Notes: a model not told the origin generated them from the sequence alone. A stretch of DNA of 41,896 nucleotides from Candidatus Cloacimonadota bacterium (GCA_030621085.1 JAUXIJ010000024.1:1-41896); one strand, 5' to 3'. Shown: positions 25,593 to 33,626, counted from the stretch's first letter. A program made the numbers and translations.

Positions 25593-25619
25593 ATCCAGTA
25601 AATCCTGTCTATCCTGTCT
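25593..25619. repeat. Tandem 9-bp repeat (ATCCTGTCT-type)
   Basis: Three 9-base units in tandem, ATCCAGTAA, ATCCTGTCT and ATCCTGTCT, in the gap between the transglutaminase-like gene and the small membrane protein. The consensus on the other strand is AGACAGGAT. Similar ACAGGAT strings are frequent intergenic repeats in FCB-type genomes as far as I recall. The function is unknown. Confidence 0.6.
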
Positions 25620-25638
25620 AATTTCTTTACGGTAAGTA

Positions 25639-28146
25639 TTATTTAAACAACAAATCCCAATTTCCTTCGAACATCATCCACTTCTCATTTTCCGAATCGT
25701 AATAGAATGTGATCAAACGATGTTTTAGCTCGGGATTATCTTCCATAAATTTCTCATATTTATCGGAGGTTATGTAATCTGGAACAGTTTCAGGTGGTTC
25801 ATTTTTCCCGATCCAGACGAATTTCTGTTCTCCAAGATTGCTGCGGGTTTTGGTTGCCAGTCTCTGCACAGGTTCATCATCATAATTTCCCAACAGGATA
25901 ACATAATCGACATCATCTTCAGTTCTTAATGAATCCAGGAATGCAGTGTATTTTTTTCCAGCTTTTTTCCAATCCCGCTTAAAATCTTTGAAGATGAGTG
26001 TTTCCTTTATTTCCACCTGTCTATCGATATGAAGTGCAACAAGTTTCACTTTTGTAGTTTCACTGTTTTCACGAATGCCTAATTGAACATAGTAATCTCC
26101 TTTTTCCAGTTCACCGGAAAGAACACTATTTTCTTTGTCGTAATCGAGTTGACGGTCGTTATGATAGAATCTTCCCTTCTGGAAGATCGTGACGGAAATA
26201 TTATCGGGATTCAATGTTACCTGAAGAAAGTCTTTATCAACCAGCTTGAATTCGATAAATGCGAGCGATTCAACTTTTTCTTCTTGTGGTTCCACACTGG
26301 TGTGTTTTACAAAGTTGTTTTCCTTCACATTGTAATTTTGCCAGACTGAATCTGCCATTACCATTATCGTGGAGGGAATGCGGGTGTATTGTGCTGGGAT
26401 GTGGTTTGCCTTGAGAATGTAACAGCTTAAAGTCTTGAAATTATAATCCTGTAGAAATTGAGCTTCCAGCATTTTATCAAGGGAAAGCAGCCCTGCCGAA
26501 GCTGAATCCTCTTCGATCTTATGTCTGTTATGAAGTTCTTCAATAACCCGCGAAATAGCTTCCGATGCAGCAATATCTTTCAATTTCGTAAGGTGTTCAG
26601 GAACGCGAATATCCGGCAAAACTTCATAAAAAACGCTGGGTGCAAGCAGGTTATTCCACTTTGTATCCGATAGCTCTTTATCTTTTAGTTCCATATAAAA
26701 ATCATACAGATTCTGCCATTGGATTACAGATGCTTCCCAGAAAAATTTTACATCCACCGAGCTGATTTTTTCCCAGAAATTTCCTGGAATATCCGGGTTG
26801 ATTATTACAAAATCAAGAAGAGGTTGTTTATTATTTCTGCAATTTTCGAAAATCTCCACAAAATTTGAATCCGCTTCTGGAGCATATTCAGGAATTAGTG
26901 TGGACTGAAAATTCTTTATTCTTTCATTATATTTTTCTACGATTTCTTTTTTTCTTTCTTTAAAGAAATCCGGTTCTTTCTTCCTCTCTGTTTTCACATC
27001 AGGAAATTGGAAAACCAATTCTTCACTTTCCAATGTTCGTTTTTTCAAAGTAAACTGAAATTCGTTTGAAATTGTGCCATCATCAAAAGGAATTATTTTG
27101 TAATCGAACAGGCTGTCTTTACGGGTAATTGCCAGAAAACAGCCTTTCCCGATGGTGATCTCTTTGGTGCCGGTACTGTCAGCTTTTATACCCAGAAGGG
27201 TGCGCAGCATTGAGAAATTGAAAGCCATGATATTTATCACGGCTTTGGGAACAGGATTTCCGATGCTGTCACCTACCGTAAATTTTACCTTTCTTGTATC
27301 CTGGTAAAACGATGTCGAGTTTATATAATTATTTCTGGATGACTTTGAAACAACTTCTTCTGTGCTATCAGGGAAAGTGCTGCGAGCCAGAACGAGAAGA
27401 GCTTTATTCACTGCACTTGAAAACCAGGTAGAATTAAGATTATAATCCGGTTCTGCAGCTCCCACATAATACCACTTTCCCTCTACGAAGACTTCCGTCC
27501 AGGCATGGTTATTGTCCGTATGTCCCCACCACGGCGTCCAGGCAGGTCTGGCGGGAATTCCTATTGTTCGGCACGCAGAGATGAAAAAGACCTGCATCTC
27601 TCCGCATCTGCCAATATTGCTTTTCTGCTGAATTGTTATGGGATTCTGGTTCCTGCCGGAAGTGGAAATAAACGTCATCCGTTCCCTGCACCACAGGTTC
27701 ACTTCTCTTATGCGCTCTTCTACATCAGGAAATTCCGTAACATAAGAAAGCAACCCCGCTTCGGTAAAAACTTTTCGATACGGAGTTATCTGCTCGTGCG
27801 AAGCTGTTATCTTTGCGATGTAGGAAAGAAAGAATTCAGGTGAATAATTATAATCTTCCATCTCGATCAGTTTTTTAAGTTCGATGTAATTGGAAAGCAC
27901 ATCTTCCGGGTTTGCATCCCACAAGATCGAGCTGCCTTCTGCTGATATGAGATAAGCCATAATTCCATCGGGATATTTTGAAATGTAAGATTTGTAGATA
28001 TTTTGGACATCTTCAGGCAACGGTTCGATGTTTTTCAAAGCTTTAGTAGTTAGTGTATCGATCAACGCTTGGTCTATTACAATATTTCCAAATAGTATTG
28101 AGGAAAATGAGATGATGAGGATAATAAACAAACCGAATTTTTTCAT
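25639..28146 (-). CDS. Secreted transglutaminase-like domain protein
   Basis: A large exported protein of 835 residues. I use the ATG at 28146, preceded by GGAGAAAAG, rather than a TTG five codons earlier. After a signal peptide (KKFGLFIILIISFSSILFGN) and a helical region comes a transglutaminase/cysteine-protease core with an intact triad: GRCGEMQ (Cys181), DNNHAWTEV (His214) and AAEPDYN (Asp234). Beta-sandwich-like domains follow, and the C-terminus contains a VDYVILLGNYDDEPVQRL stretch. Bacterial members usually cleave or cross-link peptides in the envelope. The substrate here is unknown. A short gap (53 bp) separates it from the metal exporter gene upstream. Confidence 0.85.
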   Translation of the reverse strand: MKKFGLFIILIISFSSILFGNIVIDQALIDTLTTKALKNIEPLPEDVQNIYKSYISKYPDGIMAYLISAEGSSILWDANPEDVLSNYIELKKLIEMEDYNYSPEFFLSYIAKITASHEQITPYRKVFTEAGLLSYVTEFPDVEERIREVNLWCRERMTFISTSGRNQNPITIQQKSNIGRCGEMQVFFISACRTIGIPARPAWTPWWGHTDNNHAWTEVFVEGKWYYVGAAEPDYNLNSTWFSSAVNKALLVLARSTFPDSTEEVVSKSSRNNYINSTSFYQDTRKVKFTVGDSIGNPVPKAVINIMAFNFSMLRTLLGIKADSTGTKEITIGKGCFLAITRKDSLFDYKIIPFDDGTISNEFQFTLKKRTLESEELVFQFPDVKTERKKEPDFFKERKKEIVEKYNERIKNFQSTLIPEYAPEADSNFVEIFENCRNNKQPLLDFVIINPDIPGNFWEKISSVDVKFFWEASVIQWQNLYDFYMELKDKELSDTKWNNLLAPSVFYEVLPDIRVPEHLTKLKDIAASEAISRVIEELHNRHKIEEDSASAGLLSLDKMLEAQFLQDYNFKTLSCYILKANHIPAQYTRIPSTIMVMADSVWQNYNVKENNFVKHTSVEPQEEKVESLAFIEFKLVDKDFLQVTLNPDNISVTIFQKGRFYHNDRQLDYDKENSVLSGELEKGDYYVQLGIRENSETTKVKLVALHIDRQVEIKETLIFKDFKRDWKKAGKKYTAFLDSLRTEDDVDYVILLGNYDDEPVQRLATKTRSNLGEQKFVWIGKNEPPETVPDYITSDKYEKFMEDNPELKHRLITFYYDSENEKWMMFEGNWDLLFK

Positions 28147-28199
28147 AGTTCTTTTCTCCAAAAATTAATTTCATTCAATCGAATTTTGGAAAGAATATC

Positions 28200-29066
28200 C
28201 TATAACCTGTTAAAGATCAGGTTCAATCCGATGATGATAATTAGAAGTGATGTTACTATACCGAATACTTTCTGCATGACCTGAGCTTTCTGTTTGTTCT
28301 TTATGGATATCCGGGAGATCAGGTGGCGTGATTTGATAGTTATGAAACCAAGCAGAGAGATCGTGCAAGCCATTCCCACCGAAAAGAACAGCACGCTCAT
28401 AAGACCGAAAAAGAACACATCCAGGTAAATACTGAAAAGAATGATGGTCATCGATACGGGGCAGGGGATCATACCGGAAAAAATGCCGAGAAGGATTTCA
28501 TTTTTCTTTCCCGGAAGATAGTGAAAGTGTTCCCTGCTTTTGATCTTTTGCCAGAGATAGTATGCTCCCAATAGCGTGATAAAAGCTCCGCTTATAATTC
28601 CCATATAGTTCTGAATATCTATCCTTCCGTGCATTTTCATTGATTTCACAATTATTCCGAAAATAATTCCCAGCAGGATAGCAAGACCGCTGTGAGTGAC
28701 GGCAATAATGGAACCTAACTTTACTGCATTTATAGATGAAGATTTTTCCTTTAAGAAATAAGCTCCCACGATCATTTTTCCATGACCGGGACCAATTGCA
28801 TGTATCACTCCAAACAAAAGAGAAACAGAAATCAGGATGAGAAAATATTTTAGTTTAAAACCTTGTTTCATATCTTTTAGGATGCGGTTTAATTTGCTGT
28901 TCATATCTTTTTGCCAACCAGCTATTGTATGCCAGAGTGAGCTTTTCTGTAAAAACGATGATTTAGCTTTTGACGCTTTTTCTCCTGTGAGAGGATTTTC
29001 TCGTGCGAAGATAAAAACACAACTCAAAAGAAAAAATCCGATTAATGCTATTCTTAATATTTTCAT
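28200..29066 (-). CDS. NicO/RcnA-type nickel/cobalt transporter
   Basis: A 288-residue inner-membrane protein with a cleavable-looking N-terminal hydrophobic segment, a basic linker, and about six further membrane segments. The family motif GVIHAIGPGHGKMIVGAYFL and the paired IIAVTHSGLAILLGIIFGII and GMIPCPVSMTIILFSIYLD segments place it in the NicO/RcnA superfamily, whose members usually export Ni2+ or Co2+. Its ATG overlaps the DUF1007 stop codon by 4 bp. DUF1007-NicO pairing is common and suggests the DUF1007 protein is a periplasmic partner. Zinc or nickel import roles have also been proposed for such pairs, so direction and metal are open. Confidence 0.85.
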   Translation of the reverse strand: MKILRIALIGFFLLSCVFIFARENPLTGEKASKAKSSFLQKSSLWHTIAGWQKDMNSKLNRILKDMKQGFKLKYFLILISVSLLFGVIHAIGPGHGKMIVGAYFLKEKSSSINAVKLGSIIAVTHSGLAILLGIIFGIIVKSMKMHGRIDIQNYMGIISGAFITLLGAYYLWQKIKSREHFHYLPGKKNEILLGIFSGMIPCPVSMTIILFSIYLDVFFFGLMSVLFFSVGMACTISLLGFITIKSRHLISRISIKNKQKAQVMQKVFGIVTSLLIIIIGLNLIFNRL

Positions 29067-29614
29067 TTTTTATTCATCCAGAAATTTAATTGATATGTTA
29101 TTCTATCCGGCATGGAATATTCCGCAGAAATATTTTCCGCTTTTTTGATCTTTAGACCATCCTTTTTGGGGACTACTTCACAAAAGATCGTTTCATCAAA
29201 AAATGATATTTTCAAATACATAGTTTCCTTTTTTACCTGTACTTTCCAGGGAATATAAAAATGATAAACAAGGAGTTCACCTTTACACTCAGCATGAAAA
29301 TTTTCCACTTTCTTTACTTTAAACTTTTTGCCATTCAAATAAAAATCACCAAAATAGCCGGAATCCGCAAGATAACCAAAAGCTTCATTCTCGATCATTT
29401 TGCTTTCTTCTTCACTTATCTTGTAATCCTGGTCTTCGGTGTAATCCATCACGATCTGCCAACTGAACATTTCATCGAATGTCCATTCTATCTCTAGTCC
29501 TTCCAAACCTTCTTCGGAGAAAATAACTTCGGTGGCATATTCTATCCAAACATGCGGATGTGAAAAAAGCTGCATGGAAAACAAGATAAAACAAATTATG
29601 ACAAACTTTCTCAT
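29063..29614 (-). CDS. DUF1007 family periplasmic protein
   Basis: A 183-residue protein with a signal peptide (MRKFVIICFILFSMQLF) followed directly by SHPHVWIEY, the diagnostic N-terminal His motif of DUF1007, which probably binds metal as soon as the signal is removed. The rest fits the family: LEGLEIEWTFDEMFSWQIVMDY and, near the end, KISFFDETIF. It overlaps the NicO transporter gene by 4 bp and is probably its metal-binding or delivery partner. AAAGGAAA precedes the ATG. It is transcribed away from the FGE-fold gene across an 83 bp gap. Confidence 0.88.
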   Translation of the reverse strand: MRKFVIICFILFSMQLFSHPHVWIEYATEVIFSEEGLEGLEIEWTFDEMFSWQIVMDYTEDQDYKISEEESKMIENEAFGYLADSGYFGDFYLNGKKFKVKKVENFHAECKGELLVYHFYIPWKVQVKKETMYLKISFFDETIFCEVVPKKDGLKIKKAENISAEYSMPDRITYQLNFWMNKK

Positions 29615-29697
29615 TCATTATTTCCTTTAAAGAAATATATATTTTTTGTTTACGTTTTTAGAGCAAGATATTTTTATACTCAGAGAGAAAATTATTC

Positions 29698-30693
29698 ATG
29701 CGAAGATCATTAATTATTATTTTTATTTTAGTAATATCCAGATTATTTGCTATTCCAATTTTACTGAATGTAGAAATTATTCAGCAAGATAGAATAGTAA
29801 TTTCTTGGCAAATCGAAAATCCTGCTGAAGATATGAGAATAGAAATTGGATGTTTTAAAAAATCAGATAAGGAAATTATTGAAATTCAATCTGAATCCGT
29901 AACCGGAGATTCTGGTTTTTTAGAGAAAAAGGATCTTTATGAATTGCGAATAAGATTAGATGGATTACCGCAAGATTTCACGCTGGATGATTATATTATC
30001 TTTCCGAAATTGATCTATAACTATCGAATATATTACGAAATGGAGAAATTCAAAGCTGGCTCGTATGGAGCTACAAAAGAAGAAAATATCATCGAGATGG
30101 TTTCTACAAAAGAATTTTATATCAGTAAGTTTGAGGTAACGAACGAACAGTTTCGGGCTTTTGTAAATGCCGATGGTTACGAGTTCCAGGAATATTGGAT
30201 GATAGATCCTGCCTTGATGTCGAAAAGTAGTATTGGCTGGATTTATCAGGCTAAATACAGGATGACATTGCCTTTTGAATGGAGCTTTTCCAATAACCCT
30301 TTTTGGGAAAAAGCTGAATCAAATTTTATTTATGGACCGGTTACGAATGTTCGCTGGTTTGAAGCAAATGCATTTTGTAATTGGATGCGGTGTGAAATGC
30401 CAACTTTAGAGCAGATTCAAGTTGCTTTTTATAATTTTATTGAATGTAAAGATGATATGTTTTCCGGTATTTCAGTTTTTAAAGATAATAGTTTTCCCCT
30501 TCAAAAAGTACGGGATGGAGTTTCCGAATGGTTAATGAGTGGAGTTGAACCTTCTTCTGCATCCTGTGCAGGATGCAATGAAATGTGTGTTATGATAAAT
30601 AACGCAAACCAAAAATGGAATTATGTTGTTACACTTTTAAAGTGTCCATTATTCAGAAATGCAAATCTGGGATTCAGGATCGTTATTGATTAA
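29698..30693 (+). CDS. Secreted FGE/SUMF1-fold protein, catalytic cysteines not conserved
   Basis: A 331-residue exported protein (signal MRRSLIIIFILVISRLFA), with an N-terminal beta-rich domain of about 110 residues and then a formylglycine-generating-enzyme/SUMF1-type domain: FYISKFEVTNEQFRAFVNADGY, PVTNVRWFEANAFCNWMRCEMPTLEQ, VRDGVSEWLMSG and the closing RNANLGFRIVID. In genuine FGE the last block reads RGGSWxxxxxxCR-like with two active-site Cys. Here that block is TLLKCPLFRNANLGFR with a single Cys, so sulfatase-activating oxidase activity is unlikely. A separate SCAGCNEMC cluster precedes it. The fold is also widely used for ligand binding. It stands alone on the plus strand. Confidence 0.8.
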   Translation: MRRSLIIIFILVISRLFAIPILLNVEIIQQDRIVISWQIENPAEDMRIEIGCFKKSDKEIIEIQSESVTGDSGFLEKKDLYELRIRLDGLPQDFTLDDYIIFPKLIYNYRIYYEMEKFKAGSYGATKEENIIEMVSTKEFYISKFEVTNEQFRAFVNADGYEFQEYWMIDPALMSKSSIGWIYQAKYRMTLPFEWSFSNNPFWEKAESNFIYGPVTNVRWFEANAFCNWMRCEMPTLEQIQVAFYNFIECKDDMFSGISVFKDNSFPLQKVRDGVSEWLMSGVEPSSASCAGCNEMCVMINNANQKWNYVVTLLKCPLFRNANLGFRIVID

Positions 30694-30785
30694 GTTTTCT
30701 GTTATCTTCACGATTTGATAGCGAAGGATCACTAAACTTACTGATCTTAAAGTATCGACTAAAAAGCGTTACCATCCCTAAGGCT

Positions 30786-30809
30786 GGCTATAATTTTTTA
30801 GCCCTTTTT
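30786..30809. terminator. Weak intrinsic terminator between convergent genes
   Basis: GGCTA (30786-30790) pairs with TAGCC (30799-30803) around an AT loop and is followed on the plus strand by CTTTTTA. It lies just past the FGE-fold gene and overlaps the last codons of the minus-strand glycosylase gene. The five-base stem makes this a modest call. Confidence 0.45.
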
Positions 30810-31572
30810 ATTCTTTCAACCAATTAAATGCCAATTCGAAATAGGAATTTACGTATTGTTCCCTATTTCTTCCCTGATAACCAAACTCCTTAATTTGTCT
30901 TTGTTGTGAGCCGGGTGATGGTATAGCAATTGCTTGTATTGTCTGGTTACCAACTACAAAGACCTTAGCGATAGGGTTTGTAATTAATTGTAAATTTCCG
31001 CTAAGGTTATTTATAAAGTCTGTCTGAAATGTCTGTGATTGCTGTTGATGAATATTTCCAAGTCCATTGTAAGCAGGGCAAATAATTTTCTTTTCAAGGT
31101 CAGAAAGAACTCCTTTTGACGTGCATAGTATTTTGGTAGCACCTTTGTTAATTAAGTTTTTAATGATATCTTTGTTCCATTTTCTTTTGTGTAAAGCATT
31201 GTCCCCAGAACTATAAAGGTCTGGGATTTTTTCTCCGGTTTGTTTATTTTTCTTGTAGGCATATCTTTCACAAGAAATAACTGTGTCGCTAACTGCAATT
31301 CCTCTTCTAGTTAAGCTGATAATAATTTTGTCAATATTCAAAGGTTGAGTAATAGTTTCATCTATATACATACTGTATTTACTCCATAGACTGTTCCTAT
31401 TACTTCCATAGAAGAAACGAATAGTTCCCTCTCGGTGTCTATTTCGTCGTTTTAAGGGATTATCATCATTGGTACACTCATAAACGGGAAAACTACCCAA
31501 AATCAATTTTGTCGCATTTAGGATTTGTCCTAATTGCAGATATGGGTGTGTTTCTATTTCTCCTCTTGGCAT
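30808..31572 (-). CDS. Uracil-DNA glycosylase superfamily protein (family 6/HDG-like)
   Basis: A 254-residue soluble protein with the order of motifs seen in the mismatch/hypoxanthine-DNA glycosylase branch of the UDG superfamily. ETHPYLQL leads into the strand LILGSFPVYECT (motif A position), then FFYGSNRNSLW (53-63), equivalent to the YYGNxRNxFW box, then GIAVSDTVISCER, and finally the C-terminal AIPSPGSQQRQ in place of the LPSTSPA loop. These enzymes remove deaminated or mismatched bases. The active-site variant here is not typical, so the substrate is unknown. No ribosome-binding site is visible before the ATG. It lies in an accessory-looking region beside repeat-bounded membrane genes. 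Confidence 0.65.
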   Translation of the reverse strand: MPRGEIETHPYLQLGQILNATKLILGSFPVYECTNDDNPLKRRNRHREGTIRFFYGSNRNSLWSKYSMYIDETITQPLNIDKIIISLTRRGIAVSDTVISCERYAYKKNKQTGEKIPDLYSSGDNALHKRKWNKDIIKNLINKGATKILCTSKGVLSDLEKKIICPAYNGLGNIHQQQSQTFQTDFINNLSGNLQLITNPIAKVFVVGNQTIQAIAIPSPGSQQRQIKEFGYQGRNREQYVNSYFELAFNWLKE

Positions 31573-31576
31573 ATTT

Positions 31577-31634
31577 TCGTTTATTTTTGGCTTACAGCCA
31601 ACTACTTCATAAACGACATATTACGTATAATATG
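31577..31634. repeat. Two adjacent hairpins between accessory genes
   Basis: A nested inverted repeat: TCGTTTAT (31577-31584) pairs with ATAAACGA (31609-31616), and inside it TTGGCT (31587-31592) pairs with AGCCAA (31596-31601) around TAC. It is followed at once by CATATTA / TAATATG (31617-31623, 31628-31634) around CGTA. Neither has a T-tract on the transcribed strand, so a terminator is unlikely. A recombination or protein-binding site is possible. Confidence 0.6.
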
Positions 31635-31673
31635 CCATATTGAAAGATTATGCGAATAGATCATTCGTTTATT
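31625..31673. repeat. Direct repeat, copy 1 (flanks membrane-gene pair)
   Basis: Contains GTATAATAT (31625-31633) and, after 17 bases, a 23-base segment (31651-31673) with core GATCATTCGTTTATT. The 23-base segment recurs at 32768-32790 with one mismatch. It overlaps the stop codon of the 31661-32269 gene. Confidence 0.85.
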
Positions 31674-32269
31674 TTTATGTCTTTTTCTCTAACTTGATGA
31701 AAAAGACTAGCACTCCATGTTTTTATTGGGCCATCATTCGGGTCATTTCCTTTATAATAACTTGAAATATTTATATCAATTTTGTATTCTAAAAAGTATA
31801 TTCCAGATTTATCAATCGTTAGTATGTATGGCAACTTGATTTCAGCACCTTTTCTTAATCTTCCTGTATATTGTTTTTTACCTCCTGTTGTTAATCCTAT
31901 TTCCGAACCTATTTTATTTAGTTTGTTTTTGTTATTGGTTTCAACATAATATAAGTTTATTTCAGATTTATAATGCTTTTCAGGCTCATTATTTTTTTTT
32001 GCTACTTCATCTGAAGGATAATCATAATATAGTTTTACCTCTCTGTTCCCATTATTAAGTATGAGAATTTGAGTTATAAGGACAATTCTTTTATTAATTT
32101 TATCATTAAATGTTCTAATTCTGTTAATATTTACAATAATAGATGCATCTTCATGTCGTTTTCTAAATTTAAAATATGCCCAAAAACCACCTATTATAAC
32201 AGATACTGAAATGACAAGATTATAGATAATTGTGGATATATTATTAATGTCAATGCATGTTAAAATCAT
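31661..32269 (-). CDS. Hypothetical single-pass membrane protein
   Basis: A 202-residue protein with one N-terminal membrane segment (about 12-33, ISTIIYNLVISVSVIIGGFWAY) followed by basic residues (FKFRKRHED), so the C-terminal domain should be cytoplasmic. That domain looks like a beta-sandwich (alternating strands, SIIVNINRIRTFNDKINKRI, LPYILTIDKSGIYFLEYKID). I recognise no family. It is very AT-rich and lies between direct-repeat copies together with the next membrane gene. No strong ribosome-binding site is seen. Proteins of this shape recur in defence islands and gene cassettes, which is a hint and not an assignment. Confidence 0.68.
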   Translation of the reverse strand: MILTCIDINNISTIIYNLVISVSVIIGGFWAYFKFRKRHEDASIIVNINRIRTFNDKINKRIVLITQILILNNGNREVKLYYDYPSDEVAKKNNEPEKHYKSEINLYYVETNNKNKLNKIGSEIGLTTGGKKQYTGRLRKGAEIKLPYILTIDKSGIYFLEYKIDINISSYYKGNDPNDGPIKTWSASLFHQVREKDIKINE

Positions 32270-32318
32270 AATGAATAATCATCTTAATACTGCTAAATTT
32301 GTTTTTTCATCAATCTTT

Positions 32319-32726
32319 CTATCTGAGTACAAACGGAATGATTATAGATATTAATCCAGTGCACACCACTACCAAAATGAAAAGATTATATCTTATATTG
32401 TAATTTTTTAAGAGAGATGAATCATAATACTTTTCTACCTTCTGGTCTTTATACATGCTCAATAATCCATTTAAGAGTTTTGACCTTGTTTGCTTTCCTT
32501 TTAACAATCCAAAAATGGCAACAAGATTAATTACAATAATAAGAACCACAAAAATGAACATTACAACCAAATAAGTGCTCTCAGTGCGTGATTTTTCAAC
32601 AAAACCGGAATTTACAGCAAGTGATATCAGGTTTAATAAAATCGCTGTAAGTACAAAAATTATATCTGTTCGTGTGTTTTGTCCCAGCTCTGAAGTAATG
32701 TGTTTATGAACGTGTTCAATCATCAT
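32319..32726 (-). CDS. Hypothetical three-pass membrane protein
   Basis: A 135-residue protein with membrane segments at about 22-42, 52-75 and 111-133. A short N-terminal helix (MIEHVHKHITSELGQNTR) and a cytoplasmic-looking loop of about 35 residues (KGKQTRSKLLNGLLSMYKDQKVEKYYDSS) lie outside the membrane. The ribosome-binding site AAGGAG is clear. I recognise no named family. The small size and helix-TM-TM-loop-TM pattern resemble membrane effectors of antiphage systems, but no nucleotide cyclase or other sensor gene is adjacent. It is the upstream member of the repeat-bounded pair. Confidence 0.7.
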   Translation of the reverse strand: MMIEHVHKHITSELGQNTRTDIIFVLTAILLNLISLAVNSGFVEKSRTESTYLVVMFIFVVLIIVINLVAIFGLLKGKQTRSKLLNGLLSMYKDQKVEKYYDSSLLKNYNIRYNLFILVVVCTGLISIIIPFVLR

Positions 32727-33384
32727 ATAATTCTCCTTAGTTTAATTAATAATTAAAGGTATAATATTGCGCATAGATCATTCGTTTATTATCTCCCTAA
32801 AAAATCAATGTCAAAAGTTGTGTTTATTTTTTTTGCGTCAAGGAAAATAACTTTGCAAGAATTGATCTTCATTTCTTTTGTACCGACAAAAGAAATCCGT
32901 CTGAGCCGGACAGGCTCCGCAAAGAAACCTCCTACGCTAAAGCTACGGCGGACAAGAAACTCCCGACGAATAAAAAAAGCTCTTTTTTTCAACCCCCTCT
33001 AACTCCCCCTATTTAGGGGGAGAAGCTATCTCCTTTTGCCGCAGGCAATTCCCTTCCCCTTCGATAAGGGGAAGGGTTAGGGATGGGGGTCGTGAAGAAT
33101 TAAGAAAACCATTTTCACACAGCTTACCCAGCTTGGTAACCTCTAAAAAGAAATACGTATCAAAGCCAGTCTCCGTAAACTACGCCCTGACAGGCTGGGG
33201 CTTTGATACTAGAGAGTAGAAAACAACTCAAACAGAAGATTTTTCTTAACGCTTGTTCATTACCAATTTTTAACACAATTTATATTCTGCCGATTTTAAG
33301 AAAAAAAATAAATTTCAAATTTTAACAATTTTCTACTCATTCCCAGTGGAAAAGACAAAACAAAAAATCTAATAAATACAAATT
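32727..33384. repeat. Gene-free 658-bp stretch rich in palindromic repeats
   Basis: No convincing gene. It contains, in order: direct-repeat copy 2; a perfect 10-bp inverted repeat ATTTCTTTTG / CAAAAGAAAT (32871-32896); a GAGCC / GGCTC hairpin (32903-32917); a CTACGCTAAAGCTACGG motif (32932-32948); an 8-bp hairpin CTCCCCCT / AGGGGGAG (33003-33022); an 11-bp hairpin CCCTTCCCCTT / AAGGGGAAGGG (33051-33076); and a 10-bp inverted repeat TATCAAAGCC / GGCTTTGATA (33158-33208), itself enclosed by CTCTA / TAGAG. GC content is far above the surroundings. Such elements are probably interspersed non-coding repeats. Confidence 0.75.
32759..32790. repeat. Direct repeat, copy 2
   Basis: GTATAATAT (32759-32767) runs straight into the 23-base segment at 32768-32790 (core GATCATTCGTTTATT), so it lacks the 17 bases found in copy 1. 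It lies upstream of the three-pass membrane protein gene. The spacing to copy 1 is about 1.1 kb. Confidence 0.85.
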
Positions 33385-33606
33385 TTATTTCAATTGATAA
33401 AAGTCCTTCTCTTTTGCAAAGGAACATCCTTTGCAGCTTGCAGAGCAGGAATTGCATTCGGTGTGTAGTTTACTAATGTATCCTTTTCTTTCGAGGGTTT
33501 CCAGCATTGCCTCTAGGGCGCTTTCATCTGTTTTGAAATGGATGGAAAGGTCTGAAAGGCTGATTATCTTTCGTTCTTTGAATAGATCTATTATTTGACG
33601 AAGCAT
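33385..33606 (-). CDS. feoC: FeoC-like winged-helix regulator
   Basis: A 73-residue protein: an N-terminal winged-helix (LRQIIDLFKERKIISLSDLSIHFKTDESALEAMLETLERKG, about 1-43) and a C-terminal loop with four cysteines, C51-x2-C54-x3-C58-x2-C61, which can hold an iron-sulfur cluster. This is the layout of FeoC/FeoC-like regulators, which sense iron or oxygen and either control feo transcription or stabilise FeoB. The FeoA-like gene lies 74 bp upstream, with a hairpin in between, and FeoB about 7 kb away on the same strand. An independent small Fe-S transcription factor is the alternative. Confidence 0.85.
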   Translation of the reverse strand: MLRQIIDLFKERKIISLSDLSIHFKTDESALEAMLETLERKGYISKLHTECNSCSASCKGCSFAKEKDFYQLK

Positions 33607-33626
33607 GGTTTTTAACCCCCTTTTGT

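Noticed and set aside
30683..30775. A 31-codon open frame on the minus strand between the FGE-fold gene and the glycosylase gene (begins MVTLFSRYFKISKF)
   Set aside because: Too short, no ribosome-binding site, overlaps the end of a well-supported plus-strand gene and lies in a convergent intergenic gap. I could not justify calling it a gene or a remnant.
31587..31601. TTGGCT/AGCCAA hairpin as a terminator for the membrane-gene module
   Set aside because: No T-tract on the minus strand, and the hairpin is nested inside a longer inverted repeat, so a binding or recombination site is more likely.
32789..33002. Overlapping 64-67-residue open frames on both strands of the repeat region
   Set aside because: They come from the palindromic repeats, are Arg/Lys-rich on both strands, lack start signals, and look like by-products of GC-rich repeats rather than protein.
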